Source: JACDAN01 sp963834825
Lineage (GTDB): Bacteria; Actinomycetota; Thermoleophilia; Gaiellales; Gaiellaceae
Length of the DNA: 64,000 nucleotides
Direction of reading: 5' to 3'
NCBI GenBank assembly: GCA_963834825.1
Contig: CAWICZ010000010.1
Span: 283,902-347,901 of the forward strand
In this document: in pieces, positions 25,112 through 33,418 of the stretch
Layout of the letters: each line of letters begins with the position of its first letter
Numbering within the stretch: the stretch's first letter is position 1
Program-made: the position numbers and the translations under genes
The notes under the pieces: generated by a model
The model's input: the letters and a program-made list of their open reading frames with translations, nothing else
Database searches by the model: none
Told to the model about the DNA's origin: nothing

Positions 25112-26074
25112 ATGAGTAGCACCGCCGTCCCCGGACCGGTCGGAAGGCCCCGGGGACGGCGGCTGTCCCGCTTCTTCGGTCGCCCGAGCTGGCAGGCGCT
25201 GATGTTCCTCCTGCCTACCCTTCTTGTGCTCGGGGTGCTCGTGGTCTACCCGTTGATCTTCACGATCGTCTACAGCTTCGGCAACACGAACGCGAGGCTG
25301 GAAGTCACGCGCTGGGTCGGGTTCGACAACTACAAAACGCTGTTCACGACCGACAAGGAGTTCCTCAACCTGGACGTGTTCCCGCCCACGGGAGCACTGA
25401 TCAACAACCTCAAGTGGGTCGTGCTCTACACGACCATCTCGTTGCTGCTGGGTCTGCTCATCGCCGCCCTCGCGGCCCGCGTCCGGTACGAGTCGATCCT
25501 CAAGTCGATCGTCTTCATCCCCATGGCGATCTCGGCGACCGCGGTGGCGATCATCTGGAAGTTCGTCTACGAGCCGGATCCCAACATCGGCGTGCTCAAC
25601 GCGGCCATCACCGGCCTAGGCCGAGACCCGATCTCGTTCATCGGGAGAGCGGACACCGTGAACTACGCGCTGATCTTCGCGTACGTCTGGGCCTCCACGG
25701 GCTTCGCCATGGTCGTCCTCTCCGCGGCTCTCAAAGGCATCTCTGAGGAGATCATCGAAGCCGCCCGAACCGACGGCGCCGGCGAGTGGGACATCTTTCG
25801 CAGGATTCAGCTGCCCCTGCTCTCACTGCCCATCTCCGTCGTCACGGTGTGGCTGCTGATCAACGTGATCAAGGTGTTCGACATCATCTACGTGCTCAGT
25901 GGCGGCGGGCCGGGCGGCTCGAGCGAAGTGATCGCCTTCTCGATGGTCGACGAGACGTTCACGAACGGCGAGGGCGGGTACGGCGCGGCGATCGCGGTCG
26001 TGATGCTGCTGCTGATCATCCCGATCATGGTGTTCAACATCCGGCGCTTCCGCAGCGAGCGGGTGGTCGTTTAG
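25112..26074 (+). CDS. sugar ABC transporter permease, MalF type
   Basis: 320 residues, six membrane segments. LMFLLPTLLVLGVLVVYPLI is the first span and YVWASTGFAMVVLSAALKGI a mid-protein one. The EAA coupling loop is IEEA-like: EEIIEAARTDGAGEWDIFRR. GGPGGSSEVIAFSMVDETF is the usual late loop. It forms the translocation pore with the MalG-type permease. The stop codon overlaps the left end of a palindromic repeat element that fills the gap to the next gene. Confidence 0.93.
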   Translation: MSSTAVPGPVGRPRGRRLSRFFGRPSWQALMFLLPTLLVLGVLVVYPLIFTIVYSFGNTNARLEVTRWVGFDNYKTLFTTDKEFLNLDVFPPTGALINNLKWVVLYTTISLLLGLLIAALAARVRYESILKSIVFIPMAISATAVAIIWKFVYEPDPNIGVLNAAITGLGRDPISFIGRADTVNYALIFAYVWASTGFAMVVLSAALKGISEEIIEAARTDGAGEWDIFRRIQLPLLSLPISVVTVWLLINVIKVFDIIYVLSGGGPGGSSEVIAFSMVDETFTNGEGGYGAAIAVVMLLLIIPIMVFNIRRFRSERVVV

Positions 26075-26161
26075 TGCCCCTCCCAGCAATACATGCCGGC
26101 TTCTGGGCCGCGATCACGCGGCGCCACCCAGAACTCCGGCGGCATCACTGGAAGGGGCACT
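26073..26161. repeat. 89-bp palindromic interspersed element, copy 1
   Basis: Terminal inverted repeats AGTGCCCCT (26073-26081) and AGGGGCACT (26153-26161). Inside, CCAG/CTGG, ATGCC/GGCAT, TTCTGGG (26101-26107)/CCCAGAA (26127-26133) and a CCGCG-ATCA-CGCGG tip (26108-26121) can pair, so nearly the whole element folds into one long hairpin. It matches, in inverted orientation, the outer parts of the 163-bp element at 61725-61887. It sits exactly between two permease genes, overlapping the upstream stop and touching the downstream ATG. Class unknown: REP/MITE-like or a structured RNA. Confidence 0.8.
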
Positions 26162-26162
26162 G

Positions 26163-27050
26163 ATGGCGACGGCCCAGGCGACCGTCGCACGCCCGCAGCG
26201 CGAATCGGTGAGCGCGCGAATCGTCGGCTTCATGACGCGCACCCCTCTCCACTTTGCGTTGATCGCGATCGCCGTCATCTGGCTCATTCCAACCGTTGGG
26301 CTGGCGGTCACTTCGTTCCGGCCCCGGGGCGACATCCAGGCGTCGAGCTGGTGGAGCTCGCTCTTCGACTGGAGCTTCACCCTCGATAACTACGACGAAG
26401 TGCTGAGCAGGGGCAACATGGGCTCGAGCTTCGTCAACAGCCTCATCATCACGATCCCGTCGACGCTGCTGCCGCTGGCGATCGCAGCGCTTGCGGCCTA
26501 CGCGTTCTCTTGGATTCGCTTCCCGTTCCGCGACACGATCTTCCTCGTGATCGTGGCGCTGATGATCGTGCCGATTCAGATGGCGCTCGTCCCGCTGCTC
26601 AGGCTCTTCCGAGACTGGGGCGTCGCCGACTGGTATATCGGGATCTGGCTCGCGCACACCGCGTTCGGCCTGCCGCTCGGGATCTTTTTGCTCCGCAACT
26701 TCTTCATTGCTCTGCCGCGTGACCTGATCGAGGCGGCCAGGGTCGACGGCGCTTCGAATCTACGGATCTTCCTGAAAGTCGTGGTCCCGCTTTCGGTGCC
26801 CGCACTGGCGGCCTACGCGATCTTCCAGTTCCTCTGGGTCTGGAACGACCTCCTGATGGCGCTGATCTTCGTACAGAACTCGGATCTCTGGCCGATGACG
26901 ATTCGCGTCAACCAGCTGCAGTCCCAGTTCGGCGGTGAGTGGCACCTGCTGAGCTCCGGTGCGTTCCTGCTCATGATCGTGCCGGTGATCGTCTTCTTCG
27001 CGCTCCAGCGCTACTTCGTCCAGGGTCTGCTGGCCGGCTCCGTGAAATAG
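26163..27050 (+). CDS. sugar ABC transporter permease, MalG type
   Basis: 295 residues, six membrane segments. IAVIWLIPTVGLAVTSFRPR is span one with the usual SFRP loop. The coupling loop is LIEAARVDGASNLRIFLKVV and the late part VWNDLLMALIFVQNSDLWPM. It pairs with the MalF-type permease. The ATG at 26163 begins immediately after the repeat element, so the normal upstream ribosome site is replaced by repeat sequence (GGAAGGGGCACTG), which itself offers a purine-rich site. Confidence 0.93.
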   Translation: MATAQATVARPQRESVSARIVGFMTRTPLHFALIAIAVIWLIPTVGLAVTSFRPRGDIQASSWWSSLFDWSFTLDNYDEVLSRGNMGSSFVNSLIITIPSTLLPLAIAALAAYAFSWIRFPFRDTIFLVIVALMIVPIQMALVPLLRLFRDWGVADWYIGIWLAHTAFGLPLGIFLLRNFFIALPRDLIEAARVDGASNLRIFLKVVVPLSVPALAAYAIFQFLWVWNDLLMALIFVQNSDLWPMTIRVNQLQSQFGGEWHLLSSGAFLLMIVPVIVFFALQRYFVQGLLAGSVK

Positions 27051-27060
27051 AGTCCGGCGC

Positions 27061-29645
27061 TTGAGCGCGGACGTCCACGTCGTTCCCCACACGCACTGGG
27101 ACCGAGAGTGGTACCTGCCGTTTCAGCGCTTCCGGCTCCAGCTCATCGGGCTCATCGACCGGCTGCTCGACCGAATGGAGGCGGACGAGCGCTACCGCTT
27201 CACGCTCGACGGCCAGCTCGCGACCCTCGACGACTACCTCGAGGTGCGACCGGAGGCCGAGGAGCGGATCCGCCGGCTCGTCGAGCAAGGGCGGCTCGCG
27301 ATCGGCCCGTGGCAGGTGCTGATGGACGAGTTCTTCGTCTCCGGCGAGACGATCGTCCGCAACCTCGAGCGGGGCATGCAGCGCGGCGCGCAGCTCGGCG
27401 GCACGATGCCGGTCGGCTACCTGCCGGACATGTTCGGCCACGTCGCGCAGATGCCGCAGATCCTCCGTCTCGCGGGAATCGACCAGGCGGTCGTCTGGCG
27501 AGGCGTGCCGGCCGCGATCGGCTCGCACGCGTTCGCCTGGGAGGCCCCGGACGGCTCGTCCGTCCGGACCGAGTACCTGCCGCACGGCTACGGGAACGGC
27601 GCGACGCTGCTCGACGTTCCGGGCCGGATCTCCCACCGGCTGGAAGCCGTTCACGAGTCGCTGCGCGAGTTCTTCGGCGACGACCCGGTGCTCGCTATGT
27701 ACGGGACCGACCACACGGAGCCGCTGCCCGAGCTCGCCGACCTGATCGAGGAGAGCGGTGACGGGGTCGTCCTCTCGACGCTCGCCGAGTACCTCGATCG
27801 GGCAAACGGGCAGTCCGCGCTCCCGCGCTGGACGGGGAGAGCTGCGCTCGGGCGCAAGGGCCAACCTCCTGATGGGAACGACGTCGGCGCGCATCGATCT
27901 CAAGGCGGCGATGGCGCGGGCCGAGCGGGCCCTGACGCGCTACGCCGAGCCGCTCCAGGCGCTCTACGGCGAGCGCTGGCCGGACCGCCTGCTCGACCTG
28001 GCGTGGAGCAAGGTGCTGGAGAGCTCCGCGCACGACTCGATTTGTGGCTGCTCCGCGGACGAGGTCTCCGCGCAGGTGCTCGTCCGCTGCGCCGAGGCCG
28101 AGCAGATCGCGGACGGGCTCGCGCGGGAAGCCGTCGACGGAATCGCCCGCGGCGTCACGCGCGGCACGATCGTGGTCGTCAACCCCTCCCCCGAGCGCCG
28201 CGCCGGGCTCGTCGAGCTGAACGTCCGCGTCCCGGCCGAGTGGCAGGACGTCGCGCTCGGGCTGCCCGACGGCTCGCTGACGGCAGCTCAAGAGGTCGAG
28301 CGCAACGATCCGCTCGTCCACGCCGTCCAGGTGCCGGGCCGCGAGGTTTCGGAGTGGCTCCGGCGGCGCCTCCACGGGCGCGAGCTCTTCACGCGGCGAC
28401 TGAATGGGTTCTCGATCGCCGAGCAGTGGGCTGACGCTCGAGGTGGACGACGAGGACGATCCCGTCTGGCTCGACGTCGACGAGCTCAGGCAGGAGGTCG
28501 CTGCGGCGACGAAGGCGGATCCGGACCTGACCTGGGACGTGCGGATCGTCGCTCGCCCCCGAAGGCGCGTCGTCGCCCAGGTGCCGGTGCCGGCGCTCGG
28601 CTGGACCACCGTTCGTCCCGTCGAGGGCCGCGGCGAGGTCGAGCATCCGGTGCGAGCGGGCACACGAGAGCTCGACAACGGGCTCCTCTCGGTCTCCGTC
28701 GCCGAGGACGGCACGCTCGCGCTCACGGGCGGCGGCCGCAAGCTGGCCGGAGTCGGCCGGCTGGTGGACGGAGGCGATGCCGGCGACAGCTACAACTACG
28801 CGCCGCCGGAGGTCGACCACGTCGTCGACCAGCCCGACAGCGTCGCGGTGCAGCTCGTCGCGGCCGGGCCGGTGCGCGGAGAGCTACTGGTCGTCAGGTC
28901 CTACCGCTGGTCGCCACGCGACCTCCCGGTCGAGGTCGCGACGTCGGTCGAGCTCCGCGCCGGCGAGCCGTTCTGCCGGCTCCGCGTCTCGTTCGACAAC
29001 CCCTGCGGCGACCACCGACTCCGCTTCCACGCCCCGCTCCCCGAACCGGCCCGCACCTCCGCGGCCGAGGGGCAGTTCGCCGTCGTCGAGCGCGGTCTCG
29101 AGGCCGAGGGCGGGTTCGGCGAGCTGCCGCTCCCCACCTTTCCGGCCCACGGCTTCGTCTCGGCGGGCGGCCTCGCCGTTCTCCTCGACCACGTCCTCGA
29201 GTACGAGGTCGTGGACGGGGACGAGCTGGCGCTGACGCTGCTGCGCTCGATCGGGCTGATCAGCCGCAGCGCCCATCGCTTCCGGGAGAGCCCGGCCGGG
29301 CCGGAGCTCGAGATCCCGGCCGCGCAGTGTCGCGGGCCATGGAGCGTCGGCTTCGCCCTGTTCCCCCACCAAGGCTCGTGGGACGAGGCCGGCGTCCTCG
29401 AGCAGCTGGAGCGCTACCGGCATCCGTTCCTCGTTGCGGGGGGCACCGGCACAGAGCCGCCGCGCGAGCAGGCCGGACCGGAGCTCAGAGGCGAAGGCGT
29501 CGTGCTCTCTTCCCTGAGAAGGCGCAACGGCAGCCTCGAGGCGCGCGTCGCGCGAGAACGCCCGGAGCCGGGCACAGTCGTGTTCGGGGACGTCGAGCTG
29601 GACCTCCGCGGGTGGGAGATCCGGTCTCTTCAGCTAGAGGGCTAG
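27061..29645 (+). CDS. GH38 alpha-mannosidase (two frameshifts)
   Basis: About 861 residues. The N-terminal GH38 catalytic domain starts VHVVPHTHWDREWYLPFQ (zinc-binding His and Asp). YLPDMFGHVAQMPQILRLAG holds the second metal site and FGDDPVLAMYGTDHTEPLPE follows. Near 27836 the frame shifts by one base in a GGGG run to ELRSGARANLLMG and the helical middle domain (ESSAHDSICGCSADEVSAQV). Near 28425 it shifts again to LTLEVDDEDDPVWLDV and the C-terminal beta-sandwich domains. It removes alpha-linked mannose. The TTG start is 10 bases after the permease stop, so it belongs to the sugar importer operon. Confidence 0.87.
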
Positions 29646-29668
29646 CGGCAGGGCGCTCTCGCTAGCCC
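29639..29668. terminator. candidate terminator hairpin between convergent genes
   Basis: Perfect 9-base arms GGGCTAGCG (29639-29647) and CGCTAGCCC (29660-29668) with a 12-base loop. It overlaps the alpha-mannosidase stop codon and lies 27 bases before the end of the convergent PhzF gene. No strong T-tract, so termination may be inefficient or factor-assisted. Confidence 0.55.
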
Positions 29669-29695
29669 GAGGTGGTCCGGCGCTTTACAGACGTT

Positions 29696-30547
29696 TTATG
29701 AGAGCCTGAACGCGCCCCGCGCGACCACCGCCGCCGAGCCGCCGACCTCGACCTTCTCGATCTTGTCGGACGAGCCCTCGACCCTGGCGTAGAGCGTCGA
29801 CGGACGGCCGATCTCGGCGCCCTGCGAGATCTCGATCTCGTCCCCGAAAGCGATCCGTCCGTGCCGCGCGAGGTGGACGGCGAGGGGGCCGGCGGCCGAG
29901 CCGGTCGCGGGATCCTCGGGAACTCCGCCGCCCGGCGCGAACATGCGCGTCTTCCAGGCCGATCCGGAGCCGGCAAAGCAGTTGAAGCCGAGCACGGCAG
30001 GCAGCTCGCCGAGCCGCTCCAGGTTCGGCTTCAGCGACGCCACGTCAGCTTCGGACGGCAGCGCCACGTACACGAACCTGAGGCCGTTGTCGTACAGCTC
30101 GACGGGTAGGTCAGACCCCTCGACCCCGAGCGCGTCGAACAGCGGTGCCGTTTCGCCGTAGGACTCGACGGTCGGAATCGGCTGCTCCATCCGCCCGAAG
30201 GTGATCCGGCCCGAGTCGTCGCGCTCGAGGGTGACCGGCACGATCCCGACACCGGTTTCGAGCCGGATCTCGCCGAGCTGGAGCGGGGCGGCGAGGATGA
30301 ACGCGGTCCCGAGTGTCGGGTGGCCGGCGAACGGGAGCTCTGCCAGCGGGGTATAGATCCGGATCCGCGCGTGACCGCCCTGCTCCGGAGGCAGGACGAA
30401 CACGGTCTCGGAGAAGTTGATCTCGCGCGCGAGCGGCTGGAGCAGCTCCTCGGGGATCTCGCGGGCGTCGGTGAAGACGGCGAGCTGGTTGCCGGCGAGC
30501 GGCGTGTCGGTGAAGACGTCGGCGATGACGTAGCGAAAGTCGGGCAC
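29696..30547 (-). CDS. PhzF-family isomerase/epimerase
   Basis: 283 residues, two-lobed diaminopimelate-epimerase-like fold. YVIADVFTDTPLAGNQLAVF, then REINFSETVFV (catalytic Glu of PhzF), LPFAGHPTLGTAFIL and, in the C-lobe, VPEDPATGSAAGPLAVHLAR. Family members isomerise small metabolites; most bacterial copies outside phenazine clusters have unknown substrates, and no phenazine genes are present here. The GTG at 30547 is 6 bases after TAGGCT (30559-30554) on its strand, suggesting a leaderless mRNA. Confidence 0.92.
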   Translation of the reverse strand: MPDFRYVIADVFTDTPLAGNQLAVFTDAREIPEELLQPLAREINFSETVFVLPPEQGGHARIRIYTPLAELPFAGHPTLGTAFILAAPLQLGEIRLETGVGIVPVTLERDDSGRITFGRMEQPIPTVESYGETAPLFDALGVEGSDLPVELYDNGLRFVYVALPSEADVASLKPNLERLGELPAVLGFNCFAGSGSAWKTRMFAPGGGVPEDPATGSAAGPLAVHLARHGRIAFGDEIEISQGAEIGRPSTLYARVEGSSDKIEKVEVGGSAAVVARGAFRLS

Positions 30548-30571
30548 CGGCCGAGCCTATCCACGCGGAAC

Positions 30572-30718
30572 GTGCTCCGCGTCGACCCGGCGACGAATCG
30601 GATCGTCGGCACGATTCGGCCGACCGGCCGGATCGTGGTGACCGGAACAGCCGCCTCCGCGCAGGCGTTCTGGATCGCCGACAACGCTCGTGGACGGCTC
30701 TACCGCCTGGCGCCTTAG
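30572..30718 (+). pseudogene. 3' remnant of a YVTN/NHL-type beta-propeller gene
   Basis: 48 codons from a GTG at 30572: VLRVDPATNRIVGTIRP, GRIVVTGTAASAQAFWIADN, RGRLYRLAP. The first part is a typical propeller-blade repeat (xVxRVDPxTNxVVxTI). No upstream blades are present, because the PhzF promoter lies directly before it. It looks like the surviving end of a larger surface or quinoprotein-like gene, though a short expressed peptide is not excluded. Convergent with PadR, overlapping by 4 bases. Confidence 0.5.
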
Positions 30719-31275
30719 CCCGGCGGCAGCTCGCCGCCCTCGATGGCGGCGGCCGTCCGGGCACACCAGTCTCGGCGCCAGGCCATGAGCTCGATGCCGT
30801 GCCGAAGCGCGAGATACGGGTAGAGCTGGTCTTCGGCGATGAACCCCGTGCGCGCCCCCGGCTCCATCCCCTCGAAGTGCTCGAGGACGAGCTCGCAGAA
30901 GCGCTCCTGGGACCGCAAGTTGGCGACGACGTCCTCTCGGGAGATCAGGTCCCCGAAGAAGAACCGCAGGAGATGCTCGTCCCGGAGCTCGAACGTGAAC
31001 GACTCGGCATCGGTGAGCCACTCATGAAGCGCGGACTCGCCCGCCTTCGTCAGCCGGTAGGAGGTGCGCTTGACCCCGCCGCGGGGATCCGGTCGCGCCC
31101 TGACGAGGCCGCGTTCCTCGAGGCGGTGCAGCTCCGGGTAGATCTGCCCGTAGCTCGCACTCCAGAAGAACCTCGTCGAGAAGTCGATCGTGCGCTTGAT
31201 CTCGTAGCCTGTCCTCGCTCCGAGGCGAAGCATCCCCAGGATGACGCGGGCGGTAGGCGTGAGCTCAGTTGACAT
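30715..31275 (-). CDS. PadR family regulator of the ABC-2 exporter
   Basis: 186 residues. Winged helix: LTPTARVILGMLRLGARTGY, then IDFSTRFFWSASYGQIYPEL with the wing HRLEERGLVRARPDPRGGVK. The C-terminal VirR/PadR helical domain is TDAESFTFELRDEHLLRFFF. The ATG at 31275 begins at the edge of the first of two 13-base palindromes. Divergent from the ABC-2 exporter genes; autorepression and repression of the exporter are expected for this arrangement. Confidence 0.92.
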   Translation of the reverse strand: MSTELTPTARVILGMLRLGARTGYEIKRTIDFSTRFFWSASYGQIYPELHRLEERGLVRARPDPRGGVKRTSYRLTKAGESALHEWLTDAESFTFELRDEHLLRFFFGDLISREDVVANLRSQERFCELVLEHFEGMEPGARTGFIAEDQLYPYLALRHGIELMAWRRDWCARTAAAIEGGELPPG

Positions 31276-31310
31276 ATCTAGTAGATAGATACTAACGTAT
31301 CTGGCAGATA
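31269..31310 (+). promoter_or_regulatory. exporter promoter with two PadR operator palindromes
   Basis: Two perfect 13-base palindromes, TATCTA-G-TAGATA (31275-31287) and TATCTG-G-CAGATA (31298-31310), have centres 23 bases apart, about two helical turns. A plus-strand promoter lies across them: TTGACA 31269-31274, 18-base spacer, TAACGT 31293-31298. The second palindrome ends one base before the ATG at 31312. PadR binding is inferred from position and symmetry. Confidence 0.75.
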
Positions 31311-31311
31311 G

Positions 31312-32160
31312 ATGAATGCAGTCGAAGTCAGCGAGCTGCGCAAGGCCTACGACGGTGTCGAGGCGGTCCGCGGCATCGACTTCGAGATCGGTGCCGGCGA
31401 GGTCTTCGGCCTGCTGGGCCCGAACGGTGCAGGCAAGACGACGACACTCGAGATCCTCGTCGGCTACCGCCGACGCGACGCCGGTCGAGTCAGCGTCCTC
31501 GACACCGACCCTGAGCGCGCGGGCACCGCCTGGCGCGGGCGCATCGGCGTTGTCCCGCAGTCGGGGGAGCTCTTCCCGAACCTGACCGTCCTCGAGCATC
31601 TCGAGCTCTTCGCCGGGTACTACGAGAACCCCCGGCCGCCCCGCGACGTGATGGCGCTCGTGGGGCTCGAGGAGAAGGGCGGCGCAAAGACGCGCACGCT
31701 GTCGGGCGGCCAGAAGCGGCGTCTCGACCTCGGCGTCGCACTGGTCGGCAACCCCGAGCTGCTCTTTCTCGACGAGCCGACGACCGGCTTCGACCCCGGC
31801 GCCCGACGCGCGGCCTGGGAGACGATCAGGTCGCTCCGCTCGCTCGGGACGACGATCCTCTTGACGACGCACTACATCGAGGAGGCTCATCGGCTCGCCG
31901 ACCGGGTCGCCGTTCTGCGCAGCGGCGAGATCGTCGCTGCGGGGACGCCGGCCGAGCTGATCGCGCAGGCACCTGCGACCGTCATCCGGTACCGCCGTGC
32001 GGGCGAGGAGGTCGTGATTCAGACCGAGGAGCCCACGCGCGTGCTGCACGATCTGACCGAGCGCGCCCTCAACGAGGGGTTCGATCTCGAAGCACTCGAG
32101 GTGCATCGTCCCACGCTCGAGGACGTCTATCTCGAGCTGACCGAGGAGCGCCCGGAGTGA
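31312..32160 (+). CDS. ABC-2 type exporter ATP-binding protein
   Basis: 282 residues. LLGPNGAGKTTTLEILVGYR (Walker A), RIGVVPQSGELFPNLTVLEH (Q-loop), TLSGGQKRRLDLGVALVGNP (signature) and ELLFLDEPTTGFDPGARR (Walker B). A C-terminal extension of about 70 residues ends with LEVHRPTLEDVYLELTEERP, common in drug/lipid exporters of the CcmA/DrrA type. The stop overlaps the permease GTG start. Confidence 0.94.
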   Translation: MNAVEVSELRKAYDGVEAVRGIDFEIGAGEVFGLLGPNGAGKTTTLEILVGYRRRDAGRVSVLDTDPERAGTAWRGRIGVVPQSGELFPNLTVLEHLELFAGYYENPRPPRDVMALVGLEEKGGAKTRTLSGGQKRRLDLGVALVGNPELLFLDEPTTGFDPGARRAAWETIRSLRSLGTTILLTTHYIEEAHRLADRVAVLRSGEIVAAGTPAELIAQAPATVIRYRRAGEEVVIQTEEPTRVLHDLTERALNEGFDLEALEVHRPTLEDVYLELTEERPE

Positions 32161-32906
32161 GGCTTCTGCTCCATCAGTTCCGCGCCGAGCAGAGGCTGTT
32201 CTGGCGGAGCCGCGAGCTCGCGTTCTTCACGTTCCTGCTCCCGATCATCTTCTACCTGATGCTCGCCTCAGCCTACGGAGACGAGGACATCCAAGGCGTC
32301 GGCGGCTACCAGTTCCTGCTCGCGGGGATGATCGGCTACGGCGCGGCGGCGACGACCTTCGCTGGGCTCGCGCTCCTGCTCGTGATCCGGCGAGAGTCGG
32401 GCGTGCTCAAGCGCCTTCGCGTCACGCCGCTTCCGGCCGCCACGTACATCGCCGCCGTGCTCGCCTCGATCATCGTCATCTTCCTACTCGAGGCCGTGAT
32501 CCTGATCGCGCTCGCCCGGATCGCCTTCGACGTGCCCGTGCCCGACTCACTCGTTTCGCTCGCCTTCGTCCTGTTGCTCGGCGCCGGCTCGTTCGCCGCG
32601 CTCGGGATCGGCCTCACCGCCGTGATCAAGAGCGCCGAGGGCTCGTCCGCGGTCGTGAACGCCCTCTACCTGCCCGTCGCGTTCATCTCAGGCGCGTTCT
32701 TCTCCGCCGAGGCGTTCCCGGACGTGCTGCGGCTGATCGGGGAGATCCTGCCGCTCAGCCACCTGATCCGGCTCTGTCGCGACGTGATCGCCTACGGCGA
32801 GCCCGTCTGGGAGCACTTGGACGACGTCGCCGTGGTCGCGGCCTGGGGTCTGCTGGGGCTGGTCGTCGCGCTTCGCCGGTTCCGCTGGGAGCCGCGCGAG
32901 CGTTAG
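32157..32906 (+). CDS. ABC-2 type exporter permease
   Basis: 249 residues, six membrane segments: LAFFTFLLPIIFYLMLASAY, then GYQFLLAGMIGYGAAATTFA, IVIFLLEAVILIALARIAFD, LLGAGSFAALGIGLTAVIKS and LYLPVAFISGAFFSAEAFPD. The last motif (P-hydrophobic-SGxFF) is the ABC-2 family signature. Exports an unknown amphiphilic substrate with the adjacent ATPase, and the linked PadR suggests the substrate or an analogue is sensed. Convergent with the SRPBCC gene, 4-base overlap. Confidence 0.93.
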   Translation: MRLLLHQFRAEQRLFWRSRELAFFTFLLPIIFYLMLASAYGDEDIQGVGGYQFLLAGMIGYGAAATTFAGLALLLVIRRESGVLKRLRVTPLPAATYIAAVLASIIVIFLLEAVILIALARIAFDVPVPDSLVSLAFVLLLGAGSFAALGIGLTAVIKSAEGSSAVVNALYLPVAFISGAFFSAEAFPDVLRLIGEILPLSHLIRLCRDVIAYGEPVWEHLDDVAVVAAWGLLGLVVALRRFRWEPRER

Positions 32907-33346
32907 TCGCGCGTCGAGGTCACAGGACCGCGGACGAGCCGCGCGAGTGCTCGATCCGCATGCTGCTTCGCGACCGGGGCGAGCGCCTGGCTGCCGAGCG
33001 CCCTGAAGATTCCCCCGGCCTCGATCTCGGCACGCCAGCGCATCAGCGTCCCCGTGCCGTCCGGCGCCAGGTCGAAGGAGCTGTCGATCGAGATCCGGCC
33101 GCCGAGGGTCTTTCCCCCCGCCCGCAGTCGCGCATGCTCGGCCTCCCGCAGCTCCTCCACGTGCACGAAGAGCTTGAGCCTGAAGCCGCCTGGAACGGGT
33201 GGTCGGACGACGAGCGTCCAGTCAGGCCCTTCCGCCTCGACCCGCTCGATCACGGAGAACGCGTCGCCGAGCGCGTCGGGATCGGTCAGGGCCCGGTAGA
33301 CCTCGGCCGGCGGCGTGTCGAAGCGCCTCTCCCCCTCGATGTGCAC
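32903..33346 (-). CDS. SRPBCC (CoxG-like) family protein
   Basis: 147 residues. MHIEGERRFDTPPAEVYRAL and LTDPDALGDAF are the start of a START/polyketide-cyclase-like pocket. GGKTLGGRISIDSSFDLAPD with TLMRWRAEIEAGGIFRALGS matches the CoxG subgroup. Binds a hydrophobic ligand; role unknown. The GTG at 33346 is 6 bases after TAGCCT (33358-33353), a leaderless arrangement. Confidence 0.87.
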   Translation of the reverse strand: MHIEGERRFDTPPAEVYRALTDPDALGDAFSVIERVEAEGPDWTLVVRPPVPGGFRLKLFVHVEELREAEHARLRAGGKTLGGRISIDSSFDLAPDGTGTLMRWRAEIEAGGIFRALGSQALAPVAKQHADRALARLVRGPVTSTRD

Positions 33347-33391
33347 CCGCGCAGGCTAGTGGCCGCCACGCGAGGCGTTCGCATTAGCGTG

Positions 33392-33405
33392 CTTGACCGG
33401 TTAAG
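33392..33405. promoter_or_regulatory. LacI-family operator upstream of the GH1 gene
   Basis: CTTGACCGGTTAAG, a 14-base palindrome with one mismatched pair and the CCGG centre typical of LacI-family sites, 13 bases before the GH1 start. The core CTTGACCGGTT recurs at 43678 upstream of the lacI-type gene and, as CTTATCCGGTTCAG, at 42450 upstream of the other hydrolase. Confidence 0.7.
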
Positions 33406-33418
33406 CTGTCCTAGGCAC

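Noticed and set aside
29696..30547. Part of a phenazine biosynthesis cluster, because of PhzF
   Set aside because: No other phz genes are nearby; PhzF-like isomerases are widespread outside phenazine pathways.
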